DNA of 18,851 nt from UBA6921 sp031363085 (GTDB lineage Bacteria > Pseudomonadota > Gammaproteobacteria > SG8-11), in assembly GCA_031363085.1 (NCBI GenBank), contig JANLTU010000073.1, forward strand, positions 1 to 18,851, in the 5' to 3' direction. Position 1 is the stretch's first letter, and each line of letters opens with the position of its first letter. Both the position numbers and the translations under genes were made by a program. This document shows, piece by piece, positions 7,761-15,008 of the stretch. Below the pieces are notes generated by a model. That model saw nothing but the letters and a program-made list of their open reading frames with translations. It was not told where the DNA came from and made no database searches.

Positions 7761-8300
7761 ATGCGCATCCGGTTGTGGATCTTCTGCATCGCGCTGCTGT
7801 GTTCTGCGTCGGCGCGCGCCGAAAACATACCGAATCCGCCAGTGCAATCCGGCGGCGGGCATTTTGTTAATCCACCCTATACCGAACAAAAAGTCGTGTT
7901 TGAATTTTACTTTGACGACCCGCAAAAACTTTCACCCGCCTTGCAGTGGGTGCGCGCCCTGATGAAGCCGCTGATTGAACCACCCTACGACTATCTGCCC
8001 GAGTTTCTCGATCTCAAAGTGGTTATGCACGGCACTGAAATCGTAACAGTGGCACGCAAGAACTACGCAACCTATCACGATGCGGTCGAACGCATGCGCT
8101 ATTACGCCAGCATCGGGGTTGAGTTCCGCGTGTGCGCGCAAGCCCTGGACGAATACGGCTATCGCCCGGAAGATTTACAGGATTTTGTCAAGATCGTGCC
8201 CTCGGCGATCACTGACATCGCCCACTGGCAGCTCAAAGGCTATGCGCTCATCACGCCACAAGTACTCGAAAAGAAATTCAGCATCGAAGATATTCGCTAG
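7761..8300 (+). CDS. Secreted DsrE-family protein
   Basis: The product has 179 residues. A signal peptide (1-20, ending SARA) predicts export to the periplasm, unlike cytoplasmic DsrE/TusD. The rest reads as a DsrE/DsrF-like fold: strand VVFEFYFDD (about 36-44), strand LDLKVVMHG (about 84-92), then an FRVCAQALDEYGY segment (about 126-138) with the single conserved Cys, and a C-terminal AITDIAHWQLKGYALI stretch typical of the family. DsrE-like proteins bind or relay sulfur, so the gene fits a sulfur oxidiser, but its substrate is unknown. The start is set by GGAGAGGA 6 nt upstream. It may be co-transcribed with pgi. No clear terminator is seen in 8301-8448. Confidence 0.83.
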   Translation: MRIRLWIFCIALLCSASARAENIPNPPVQSGGGHFVNPPYTEQKVVFEFYFDDPQKLSPALQWVRALMKPLIEPPYDYLPEFLDLKVVMHGTEIVTVARKNYATYHDAVERMRYYASIGVEFRVCAQALDEYGYRPEDLQDFVKIVPSAITDIAHWQLKGYALITPQVLEKKFSIEDIR

Positions 8301-8448
8301 GAAATCGAACTGTAAATATAGGGCGATGCGGCGACCTTCCCCAAGCCAGATAAATTTTATGCTGAGTGGAATTATGCAATTCGTCCAACACGCAGGAAAA
8401 AATGATCAACTTATTTTCACGCGGTGGCATAGTGCCTGTGATCGCTCC

Positions 8449-9000
8449 TCACATGCGCTCGTGGGCGACGGCTGCGTCCGGGTGCAGCGCAAAACGATAG
8501 GGTTCCAGCAGCCAGCTTTCCCGGCTTGCTGTCAATACTAGGCATGAGGGTCCGCCATGCGTGCGCACGCGGCCGGCGGCACCGGGATTGATAACCCAAG
8601 GTTGTTCGTCTTGATCACACACGAGTTGATGCGAATGACCGTAGACGATGGCACGAGCATGCGGGTGGCTACGACGTAGCAGGTCGTGACGTGGGGCGTG
8701 ATGGCCATGGCGGTGGCCGTGCTCGATGGCCAGTACACCGCCGGGTAATTCCAATTCAGCCATATGCGGAAGTTGTTGCACGATGTCGGCTTCGAATTCC
8801 GACCACTTTTCGGGGATGTCGTTGTTACCGGCCACGGCGATGACGCGGCCGCTGCGTGGACGCATGGCATCAAGCACGCTGGCGGCCATGACGTCGCCGG
8901 CGTGCACGGCATGGTGGCAGTCATGGATTATGTTTGCGATGCGCGGATCGAGGAATCCGTGGGTATCAGAAATGATCGCGACGGTGATTGTCTGCGGCAT
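8449..9000 (-). CDS. YfcE/MJ0936-type metallophosphoesterase
   Basis: This is a 183-residue cytoplasmic phosphodiesterase, the same length as E. coli YfcE (184). The dinuclear metal-site motifs appear in order: SDTHG (11-15), HAGDV (33-37), GNND (58-61), EHGH (93-96) and YGHSH (120-124). Family members hydrolyse model phosphodiesters and need Mn or Mg; the physiological substrate is unknown. AGAGAG precedes the start. It lies downstream of the pga operon on the same strand, but the 153-nt gap holds a hairpin (9127-9148), so it probably has its own promoter. Whether it has any role in nucleotide signalling is not indicated. Confidence 0.92.
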   Translation of the reverse strand: MPQTITVAIISDTHGFLDPRIANIIHDCHHAVHAGDVMAASVLDAMRPRSGRVIAVAGNNDIPEKWSEFEADIVQQLPHMAELELPGGVLAIEHGHRHGHHAPRHDLLRRSHPHARAIVYGHSHQLVCDQDEQPWVINPGAAGRVRTHGGPSCLVLTASRESWLLEPYRFALHPDAAVAHERM

Positions 9001-9126
9001 GATTTACTCTCTATTTTTTGAAGCAACACGCTGGCTAGCAAGCGTAAGCTAACCTGCATGCAACTCTATCATGGGCTTTGGACAACCTGATGACAGAAGC
9101 CCTGCTCACGTGGCAAGAACTATCTA

Positions 9127-9148
9127 AGGGCAGTTATAGAACCGCCCT
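9127..9148 (-). terminator. Possible terminator hairpin after pgaCD
   Basis: On the minus strand AGGGCGGTT pairs with AACTGCCCT around a CTAT loop, with one G-U pair. It lies 5 nt after the pgaCD stop. The downstream sequence is only moderately T-rich, so it could be a weak terminator or a 3'-end stabiliser. Confidence 0.45.
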
Positions 9149-9153
9149 AAATG

Positions 9154-10929
9154 TCACCGGACAGCCATACTGGCGGTACTGCCGGGTGCCATGCTCGGAG
9201 TTACCTTGTCGGTGCGCGACGCGGTTTCGATCACCGGATGATCGTGTTCGTCCAAGTGTAACGCGATGTGTTTCTCCGTGCGCATGTGATTCACCTGATC
9301 CATACTCAAACCGAAATAGGTACCGACTTGCTCAGCGGTGACGGCACCGGGCCCGCCACTGCGCCGATTGTGGCGTCCGTAGCGCGTTTGATTCCAGGTG
9401 ATCCACAGCCCCAAGCACAGCCACATCGTCAAAATGGCAACACCGTAACCATAGGCGTCGGCTACAGACTCAATACCGGCCGGTGTGATCATGCGGTCGG
9501 CAAATAATGCGACCCCGGCGTACCACAAGACCAAGCTCAGCAACGGCGTTACAAAATAGGCCCACAAACCCCAGGATGCAAACATCACGGCGGCTTCGAG
9601 CATTTTTTCAGGCTGCGGGATGACCTTCCAAAAAAATGAGCGTTGTTCGGATACTTTGCGCCGTTCGAGAATCCACTGCGGAATGGTCAGCAGTGTTCGC
9701 TTGGGGCTGATCCAGCGTGCGTGTCGGGCTTGCTTACGTTTCGCCAGCATACCTTTGGGTACCGCAACTACGGTGGTCGCGGCACTCAAGAACCAATAGC
9801 CGGCGGGATACCAGATGGCCCAGAACGTGTGCTTGATCAATCCGCGCCGTTCGTAGTGCCGATCAATAATCAAGCCCACAATGAATTGCAGCAGGCACAC
9901 GGTCGCGAGGATTACGCCGGTCCAACCCGGCACCATCGTCGGCACCCGCAACACGTCCGGCCAATAGTCCTCGGGCAAAGTGTTGGTTGCCGCCCAACAC
10001 ATGACGGAGAACACCAACGCGTAGCACCACAAGACGCTCATCCAGTATTCGAGGCTGACAATCCACATGCGGCGATTCTTCCAACGAAAAATGTCACTAC
10101 CGAACTTAACCGCCGCTTCATAACCGCCCTGCGCCCAACGCAGCCGTTGACGCCACAAGGCATTGAATTTTTCGGGAACCAGAATCCAAGTAATCGAGCG
10201 TGGTTCAAAACGAATGTCCCAGCGACGCAACTGAAGCTTCCAACTGATATCGATGTCTTCAGTCACGGTCTCGCTCGACCAGTACCCCACGTCGTGCAAC
10301 GCCGCCGTGCGGAAACACGCGTTCACGCCGGACACGGTAAACACACGTCCGACGCTGCGCTGGGTGCGCTTCACCATGCCGACGATGGCGGAAAACTCGC
10401 CGATCTGAATTCGTCCGAGCAGAGATTTGTCGTTGACCACACGCGGGTTGCCGGTCACGGCGCCGACACGCGGTGCATCTTCGAACTGCTTCATCATCCA
10501 GAACAATGCATTTTTTTCCAGCAACGCGTCGGCGTCTATGCACATCACAAATTCAGCCGACGTCGCCAACACACCCATGCGCAATGCCGCTGCCTTGCCA
10601 TAGTTGCTGGTGAGGGTAACCACTTTAAGCTGCGGCACGGTAGCACTCAGCTTCTTCAGAATGTCGCCGGTTGCGTCGGTGCTCCCATCATTGATGGCGA
10701 TGATTTCAATGGAAGGATAATTATTCGCGGCAAGTTGACGGATGACATCGCTGATACTGGTTTGTTCGTTATGACAGGGCACTAAAATTGCCACGGTGGG
10801 ATGGCGTTTGAGTTCCGGAGTGCTTTGCTGACCTTCCCAGCGGAAGAAAAACAGCAGCGAGCCCGTGATCCAATACATCGCCATAAAAAGCGGGTAGAAA
10901 AACATGAACACAAAAAAGATGAGTCCCAT
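9154..10929 (-). CDS. pgaC: PgaC-PgaD fusion: PNAG synthase with its c-di-GMP partner domain
   Basis: This is the inner-membrane glycosyltransferase 2 that polymerises GlcNAc from UDP-GlcNAc and extrudes it. Membrane segments at 1-29 flank the catalytic domain: DGS (81-83), DAD (132-134), TED (223-225) and QRLRW (261-265), the processive GT2 motifs. Further helices lie at about 295-315, 338-355 and 370-390. The segment RHARWISPKR (403-412) corresponds to the C-terminal end of ordinary PgaC (about 440 residues). Another 150 or so residues follow: two helices (about 445-476 and 494-511), then WNQTRYGRH, then an AEQ...YFGLS...HIALHLDEHDHPV tail that aligns by eye with E. coli PgaD. The start is 3 nt after the pgaB stop, so the two are coupled. 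The continuous frame and preserved features argue for a functional fusion. Confidence 0.92.
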   Translation of the reverse strand: MGLIFFVFMFFYPLFMAMYWITGSLLFFFRWEGQQSTPELKRHPTVAILVPCHNEQTSISDVIRQLAANNYPSIEIIAINDGSTDATGDILKKLSATVPQLKVVTLTSNYGKAAALRMGVLATSAEFVMCIDADALLEKNALFWMMKQFEDAPRVGAVTGNPRVVNDKSLLGRIQIGEFSAIVGMVKRTQRSVGRVFTVSGVNACFRTAALHDVGYWSSETVTEDIDISWKLQLRRWDIRFEPRSITWILVPEKFNALWRQRLRWAQGGYEAAVKFGSDIFRWKNRRMWIVSLEYWMSVLWCYALVFSVMCWAATNTLPEDYWPDVLRVPTMVPGWTGVILATVCLLQFIVGLIIDRHYERRGLIKHTFWAIWYPAGYWFLSAATTVVAVPKGMLAKRKQARHARWISPKRTLLTIPQWILERRKVSEQRSFFWKVIPQPEKMLEAAVMFASWGLWAYFVTPLLSLVLWYAGVALFADRMITPAGIESVADAYGYGVAILTMWLCLGLWITWNQTRYGRHNRRSGGPGAVTAEQVGTYFGLSMDQVNHMRTEKHIALHLDEHDHPVIETASRTDKVTPSMAPGSTASMAVR

Positions 10930-10932
10930 AGA

Positions 10933-12441
10933 TCAACTCCCGCTGCGTGTAGTGCGGTCCGTCACTTCACGCGGCTTAGCGTTATCCAGCGCCCATTCCA
11001 AAGGTACGCCGTAATTCGTAATGCCTTGCGCACTTAACTGCGTAACCACCGCATTTAGTCCTTGTTCGTCACGTGCATCCTGGACGGCGACCCACACCCG
11101 AGCAGGATCAACATGTGCTGTGCCACGAAGTCCTGTGGACGAGACTAAGAAAAAATCAAACTCAGCACTGCGGGGTTGGTCACCGAAGACGCCGTAATTG
11201 ATATGTGGACGGTAGCGTGCAACTACATCCCGCACCATTTTCAAATGTTCAGCACTGACGTCGGATGCAAACAGCAACGCATTGAAGCGTGTCAGACGCG
11301 TTAGATCCGAAAAAAAGACGGGTTCGTCTTTAACCTGCAGATTGGCCGGCAGCCGCAACACAATGTGCCTGATATTCAGTCGTATGCGGATCTGGTGCAC
11401 AACACGATCCAGCACATCGGCAGTAACCGCGCAGGCACGGGTGGTAAAAAATGCATGTAGCCCATCGGCGCTCACGGGCGTGACAATCACCGCATTCACC
11501 TGTAACGCCGCCAGCCGTTCGAGCGAATCGGACAACAATGCCTCCTGTTCAGCTTCGGTTTTTCCGACATAGGCGTCAAGACTTAACTCGGCAAAATGGC
11601 GTGGCACGGGCACGTTTGAGCGCACCAATAATTTCGAAAAGTTCGCAAGCTCCGGTCGATCTACGATCAAGGTTCGACCCACGACGCCCTTGGTAAAATC
11701 AGAATTGTCGGAATCGCTTAACACGAAATGCAGGCGCATACCTAGTGCACGCGCTTCTGATATAACAACCTCGTCATATTCGCCATAGGGCCACGCCACC
11801 GCATGGGGCGCTCGCGCCAATTCCTGCTGCATACGCAATGCGGATGTTGCAAGGTCGCGACGCACGCGCGCGCGAAATTGCGTTTCGTCTTCGAAGCTTT
11901 GCGTTGCTGGGAAATACTCGCGGGTGGTTGCCGCAGCACGCTGGTTACCGCGTGAATTGGCGAGAATTCCTTGATGCAGGTTATGGGTATGCGACACCAC
12001 ACTCACCCAACGCGACGCCGCAATCTGGCGAGCGTCGCTCCAGGACATGACTTTTCCGCGATACTCTGGCGGCACATCAATGTCGTCGAGCCAGGCAGTC
12101 ACCAAACTCACAACCGAAGGGAAACGATAAATTTCCAGCACAGGTTTAACAAACTCGCGATAACTTTTCAGCCCATCGTCAAAGGTTAACAACACGGCTT
12201 TTTCTGGCAACGCCACATGTTTTTTGATGGCCTGCTCCACTGTTGCCAGGGACAGAGGTTGATAGCCATTTTGTTGCAGATAATCCATGTGTGCAACAAA
12301 TAGGGCACGACTCACCGCAAAACGATCACTGCCCGGGTCGGCAACTACATCATGATAATTCAACACGATCAGATCGCCGGCGCGCGTGCTTACAGACGCA
12401 CCCATCATTAATACCACGACCAGACACATGCGGAGGGTCAT
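10933..12441 (-). CDS. pgaB: Poly-beta-1,6-N-acetylglucosamine N-deacetylase PgaB (short form)
   Basis: This periplasmic enzyme partly de-N-acetylates PNAG before export. The N-terminal carbohydrate-esterase-4 domain (about 25-275) keeps the metal and catalytic motifs: NYHDV (29-33), TFDDG (87-91), SHTHNLHQG (151-159, His spaced by five) and WPYGEY (218-223), numbered from the upstream GTG. The C-terminal half (about 285-503) resembles the PgaB glycoside-hydrolase domain but is about 170 residues shorter than in E. coli, and reads LLFASD where E. coli has an LFHDD-type acid motif. The signal peptide ends near STRA without a lipobox, so it is probably soluble and not an outer-membrane lipoprotein. 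The start could be ATG 12441 (TGATG overlap with pgaA) or GTG 12444 (4-nt overlap); both imply translational coupling. Confidence 0.88.
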   Translation of the reverse strand: MTLRMCLVVVLMMGASVSTRAGDLIVLNYHDVVADPGSDRFAVSRALFVAHMDYLQQNGYQPLSLATVEQAIKKHVALPEKAVLLTFDDGLKSYREFVKPVLEIYRFPSVVSLVTAWLDDIDVPPEYRGKVMSWSDARQIAASRWVSVVSHTHNLHQGILANSRGNQRAAATTREYFPATQSFEDETQFRARVRRDLATSALRMQQELARAPHAVAWPYGEYDEVVISEARALGMRLHFVLSDSDNSDFTKGVVGRTLIVDRPELANFSKLLVRSNVPVPRHFAELSLDAYVGKTEAEQEALLSDSLERLAALQVNAVIVTPVSADGLHAFFTTRACAVTADVLDRVVHQIRIRLNIRHIVLRLPANLQVKDEPVFFSDLTRLTRFNALLFASDVSAEHLKMVRDVVARYRPHINYGVFGDQPRSAEFDFFLVSSTGLRGTAHVDPARVWVAVQDARDEQGLNAVVTQLSAQGITNYGVPLEWALDNAKPREVTDRTTRSGS

Positions 12442-13760
12442 CACAATTTTCGACTCACCGAAATATTGAAATTGGTTTCAACCTCGCGATTTCCGTCGTA
12501 CACGCTTTGGCGCAACGCCGCACCCCAAGTCAGCGAAGTTGCTTCGTTAAAATCGTAATCTTGCTCGTAGCGCAGGCCGTAAGTCGGAAATGGGCTATGA
12601 CTTACTTGCGCATAACTGCCCATGTGGGCATAGATGTGATCCACATGGCGGGGGAATTTGGAGTCGTACACCAAGTCCAGTTTGTAGGTTAGCGTGGTGC
12701 TCAGATCGCGCGTTGGGTTGTAGTACACCGTGTTATCTGAACTCAAGGTATTGCCGGTGTGGTACACGCCGCCAATAATGCGTTGCTCACGACGTGGTGC
12801 CAATTCAAATGCATAACCCAGCGAACCGTTCAATACACGCCGCTTGTTGCCATCGGAAAAATCATAATAGGCCGCGCCGCCGGCGGCATCCCAGCGATAA
12901 TCGAGCGTGTGATAATTCGCCGATGCAGTAAAACGCCGCGCGTGGATGCCCTGCTCCTGCGCGCGCGCGCGCAACGGAACGTCTTCGGCGAAGCTCGCAA
13001 ACTCAAGTTGGCCTTGCAAGGAAACCGATGGCGTGAGCACCACGGTGGTGGTGCTGCCAAAAGAGGCGCCATTGTCCATCTCGGCGGCGATGTCTTGGAT
13101 GAGCGTGACGTTTCGATTGACACCGTAAATGATCCCGGCGCCCAGACGATGGAAGTCGCCGGTCTCGAATTTTGGGTCGTCCGCGCGCACATGTAGAAAG
13201 CGTAAGTACCATGCCGCTCGATCATTAATTTTTCGCTTCAGCCGCGCGCTTAAATGCCAATCAGTTGCACCGGCATCCGATTTTGATCTTGATATAGCGG
13301 CGTCGACTACCGGACGACGATCAAGCGCGAATCGGTGTTTGATTTGGCGCAACGCGTCTTGCGACTCTTCATCACCGCTGCGACGGTTAGCCTCGGTGAG
13401 CAAATCCAGCGCGGCTTCGGTTTTGCCTTCATCGGCCAAGCATTGTGCGACCGGCGTAATTAAATAAGTTTCTTTGCTCGGATGCGCTTTTATTTTCTCG
13501 TAACGTTCCAGCGCAATATCGCAACGCCCCATCCAGGTTGAGATAATAACGTAGTCACGCTGCACCGGGTAATTCTTGGGGTCGCGAACTAGAATTGAGT
13601 CAAGTATGGATAGCGCTTCGGAGTAGTTTTCTTTCCGGGCAAGGTCAACAGCGCGCTCGTGCAATGCATCGGTAGACTCGTCAAATGCAACCTGCGCAAT
13701 TCCCGGCGTACCTGCGAATAGCGACACCAAAAACCCTATTGTAGCGACCTGACTCCTCAC
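12441..13760 (-). CDS. pgaA: PNAG outer-membrane export porin PgaA (short form)
   Basis: This is the outer-membrane secretin-like porin for PNAG. The signal peptide (about 1-23, ending GIAQ) is followed by about three TPRs (about 30-125), then a region of alternating amphipathic strands (about 150-439) ending in an aromatic/hydrophobic pattern typical of a beta barrel. YYNPTRDLSTTLTYK and YGLRYEQDYDF match PgaA barrel style. E. coli PgaA is 807 residues; this one is about 439, with a barrel of normal size and a greatly reduced TPR domain. I prefer GTG 13760: AGAGGA lies 8 nt upstream and a clean signal peptide starts there. ATG 13802 adds 14 residues and has no good ribosome site. It is first in pgaA-pgaB-pgaCD. 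A (GC)7 run lies in frame at 12959-12972. Confidence 0.87.
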   Translation of the reverse strand: MRSQVATIGFLVSLFAGTPGIAQVAFDESTDALHERAVDLARKENYSEALSILDSILVRDPKNYPVQRDYVIISTWMGRCDIALERYEKIKAHPSKETYLITPVAQCLADEGKTEAALDLLTEANRRSGDEESQDALRQIKHRFALDRRPVVDAAISRSKSDAGATDWHLSARLKRKINDRAAWYLRFLHVRADDPKFETGDFHRLGAGIIYGVNRNVTLIQDIAAEMDNGASFGSTTTVVLTPSVSLQGQLEFASFAEDVPLRARAQEQGIHARRFTASANYHTLDYRWDAAGGAAYYDFSDGNKRRVLNGSLGYAFELAPRREQRIIGGVYHTGNTLSSDNTVYYNPTRDLSTTLTYKLDLVYDSKFPRHVDHIYAHMGSYAQVSHSPFPTYGLRYEQDYDFNEATSLTWGAALRQSVYDGNREVETNFNISVSRKL

Positions 13761-14122
13761 CGATACTGTCCTCTTTAGAAATGAATCAAAGACATCTCCC
13801 ATATCTAGGGAGACAACGCGTCCATTCTACATCGGCATCAGGCACAGAAACCTGGATCGGAATCTATAACGCTGTCGCTAGCCGCCATCTTCAGAGAGCT
13901 GGTCGCGCTCACGAAAACGTTCGATTATTATCCTGTCCGGTGGCGGCGGATAAAATGTTAGGTAATAAAGTCATCGTCTGGATGTCCAATTTCGGCGCGA
14001 ATGCCACACTGCTTATTCCACACGCAACGACGCCTGATCGGAAACGCTAGTAATAATCACGCTAGTTATTTAATACTGGATGACCTGGAAATCAGGTTAC
14101 CACTGGCACTGAGGGTAAAAAT
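13761..14122. other. Divergent intergenic region between pgaA and the DUF4279 gene
   Basis: No gene is supported in these 362 nt, which must hold the promoters of the pga operon (minus) and of the DUF4279 gene (plus). Visible structure: a near-identical direct repeat ACGCTAGTAAT (14044-14054) / ACGCTAGTTAT (14059-14069), and an inverted repeat ACCTG/CAGGT (14083-14097). An imperfect inverted repeat CAGGCACAGAAACCTG lies near 13840-13856. I see no c-di-GMP riboswitch or sigma-54 motif. Confidence 0.5.
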
Positions 14123-14539
14123 TTGGCAAGTAATACAGCGCGGGTCCACTTCACATTGGCGGGCTATCACTTCAATCCCGACCAGATCACACAGCACCTC
14201 GGCATACAACCCACTTCTGTCGATGCCTCCGGTGCCAGAAGTGACTTGAGCAAGCCGGTGCTGAGCTCTTGGGAGTTGTCGACCGAGACGGTTACGGGTG
14301 ATATCAACGTGTACAAGTTGACTGACGATCTGATCAAGAAAATCGAGCCGGCGAAGGACAAGATCCTGGCAATCTGTAAAAGTCATAACCTGTCACCGAG
14401 GATCAACTTGGTTCTGGTACTGTCTGTTGATAAATCGGAATCAGTGCCCGATGTCGGTTTCGGCGGAAGAACGATCCACTTCCTGGCAGATATTGGTGCC
14501 TTTATTAATGTGGATTACCAGCTTTCCAAACGGTTATAA
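14123..14539 (+). CDS. DUF4279 domain-containing protein
   Basis: The 138-residue product has the DUF4279 layout: an N-terminal strand FTLAGYHFNPDQITQHLGI (about 10-28), a PTSVDASGAR segment, SSWELST (about 48-54), a central helix, and C-terminal FLADIGAFINVDYQL. No function is established for the family. There is no signal peptide or membrane segment, so it should be cytoplasmic. The start is TTG 14123, set by GAGGGT (14111-14116) 6 nt upstream; an earlier in-frame start would lack a ribosome site. The gene stands alone between two minus-strand blocks and has no neighbour that explains it. Confidence 0.78.
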   Translation: MASNTARVHFTLAGYHFNPDQITQHLGIQPTSVDASGARSDLSKPVLSSWELSTETVTGDINVYKLTDDLIKKIEPAKDKILAICKSHNLSPRINLVLVLSVDKSESVPDVGFGGRTIHFLADIGAFINVDYQLSKRL

Positions 14540-14670
14540 GCTTTCACGTCGGTATGTTACGACCACCCGCCAGAACACAGTGCAATGTCTTCGCCGTATT
14601 CATTTGCCGGATCCCATCGCCGCTTCGCGCATCCATGCACTCTCGCGGCATACACTCCATCCCTGGAGAT

Positions 14671-14700
14671 AAAAAAAGCACGCTGTAATAAAGCGTGCTT
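14671..14700 (-). terminator. Rho-independent terminator of the minus-strand 53-residue gene
   Basis: The stem AAGCACGCT (14676-14684) / AGCGTGCTT (14692-14700) has a 7-nt loop and, on the minus strand, is followed by a T7 run (14677-14671). It lies 63 nt beyond the stop at 14763. It has no T-run on the plus strand. Confidence 0.9.
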
Positions 14701-14726
14701 GTCACAACTCACTTTGGATCAAGTCA

Positions 14727-14753
14727 CCGCGCGACCCGTCCGGGTACGCGCGG
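14727..14753. repeat. GC-rich hairpin ahead of the terminator
   Basis: CCGCGCG plus ACCCG (14727-14738) pair with CGGGT plus CGCGCGG (14741-14753), with one bulged A. It is very stable but lacks a T-run in either direction. It lies between the small gene's stop and its terminator, so it may be a 3'-UTR stabiliser. Confidence 0.6.
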
Positions 14754-14762
14754 CTGGCAGAC

Positions 14763-14924
14763 TTAGGGCTTTTTGGGGGTCTTGTACGGCACTTCTTTCT
14801 GGAAAGGTTCCCAGGTGGTTTTATAGCCGACATAGCCCTTTGCATTCGCTGGCATCTGAGTGGTTGTCAGAAAACGTGACTTGCCTTCTGGAACCTTAGG
14901 CCTGGTTTTTGGCGCATCGCTCAT
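14763..14924 (-). CDS. Small lysine/proline-rich protein, 53 residues (unrecognised)
   Basis: This is a short, basic open reading frame: MSDAPKTRPK at the start, a central MPANAKGYVGYKTTWEP, and KTPKKP at the end. It has no signal peptide or membrane segment. It is supported by a strong ribosome site, AGGAGT 7 nt before the ATG at 14924, and by a classic terminator at 14671-14700, so it has both ends of a real gene. The composition (Lys, Pro, Thr, with a few aromatics) suggests a small nucleic-acid- or protein-binding peptide, but that is only a guess. It follows the HIT gene on the same strand after 84 nt. I do not recognise a family. Confidence 0.75.
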   Translation of the reverse strand: MSDAPKTRPKVPEGKSRFLTTTQMPANAKGYVGYKTTWEPFQKEVPYKTPKKP

Positions 14925-15008
14925 CGTGATCACTCCTATATGGTTGAACGGGAGGAATGTAAAAACGGCTGTCAGTCCCTCCCACCTAAACTGACGAAAT
15001 CATACCCT

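Noticed and set aside
10508..10516. A7 tract in the pgaCD coding strand as a slippage site
   Set aside because: A7 runs of this kind are common at Glu-Lys-Asn codons, and nothing else suggests programmed slippage.
13781..14050. 89-codon plus-strand ORF in the pgaA/DUF4279 intergenic region
   Set aside because: It has no ribosome site, overlaps the start of pgaA and has no recognisable domain, so it is probably a chance frame.
13761..14122. c-di-GMP riboswitch upstream of pgaA
   Set aside because: No GEMM-like conserved core could be found on the minus strand; regulation by c-di-GMP is more likely at the PgaC-PgaD protein.
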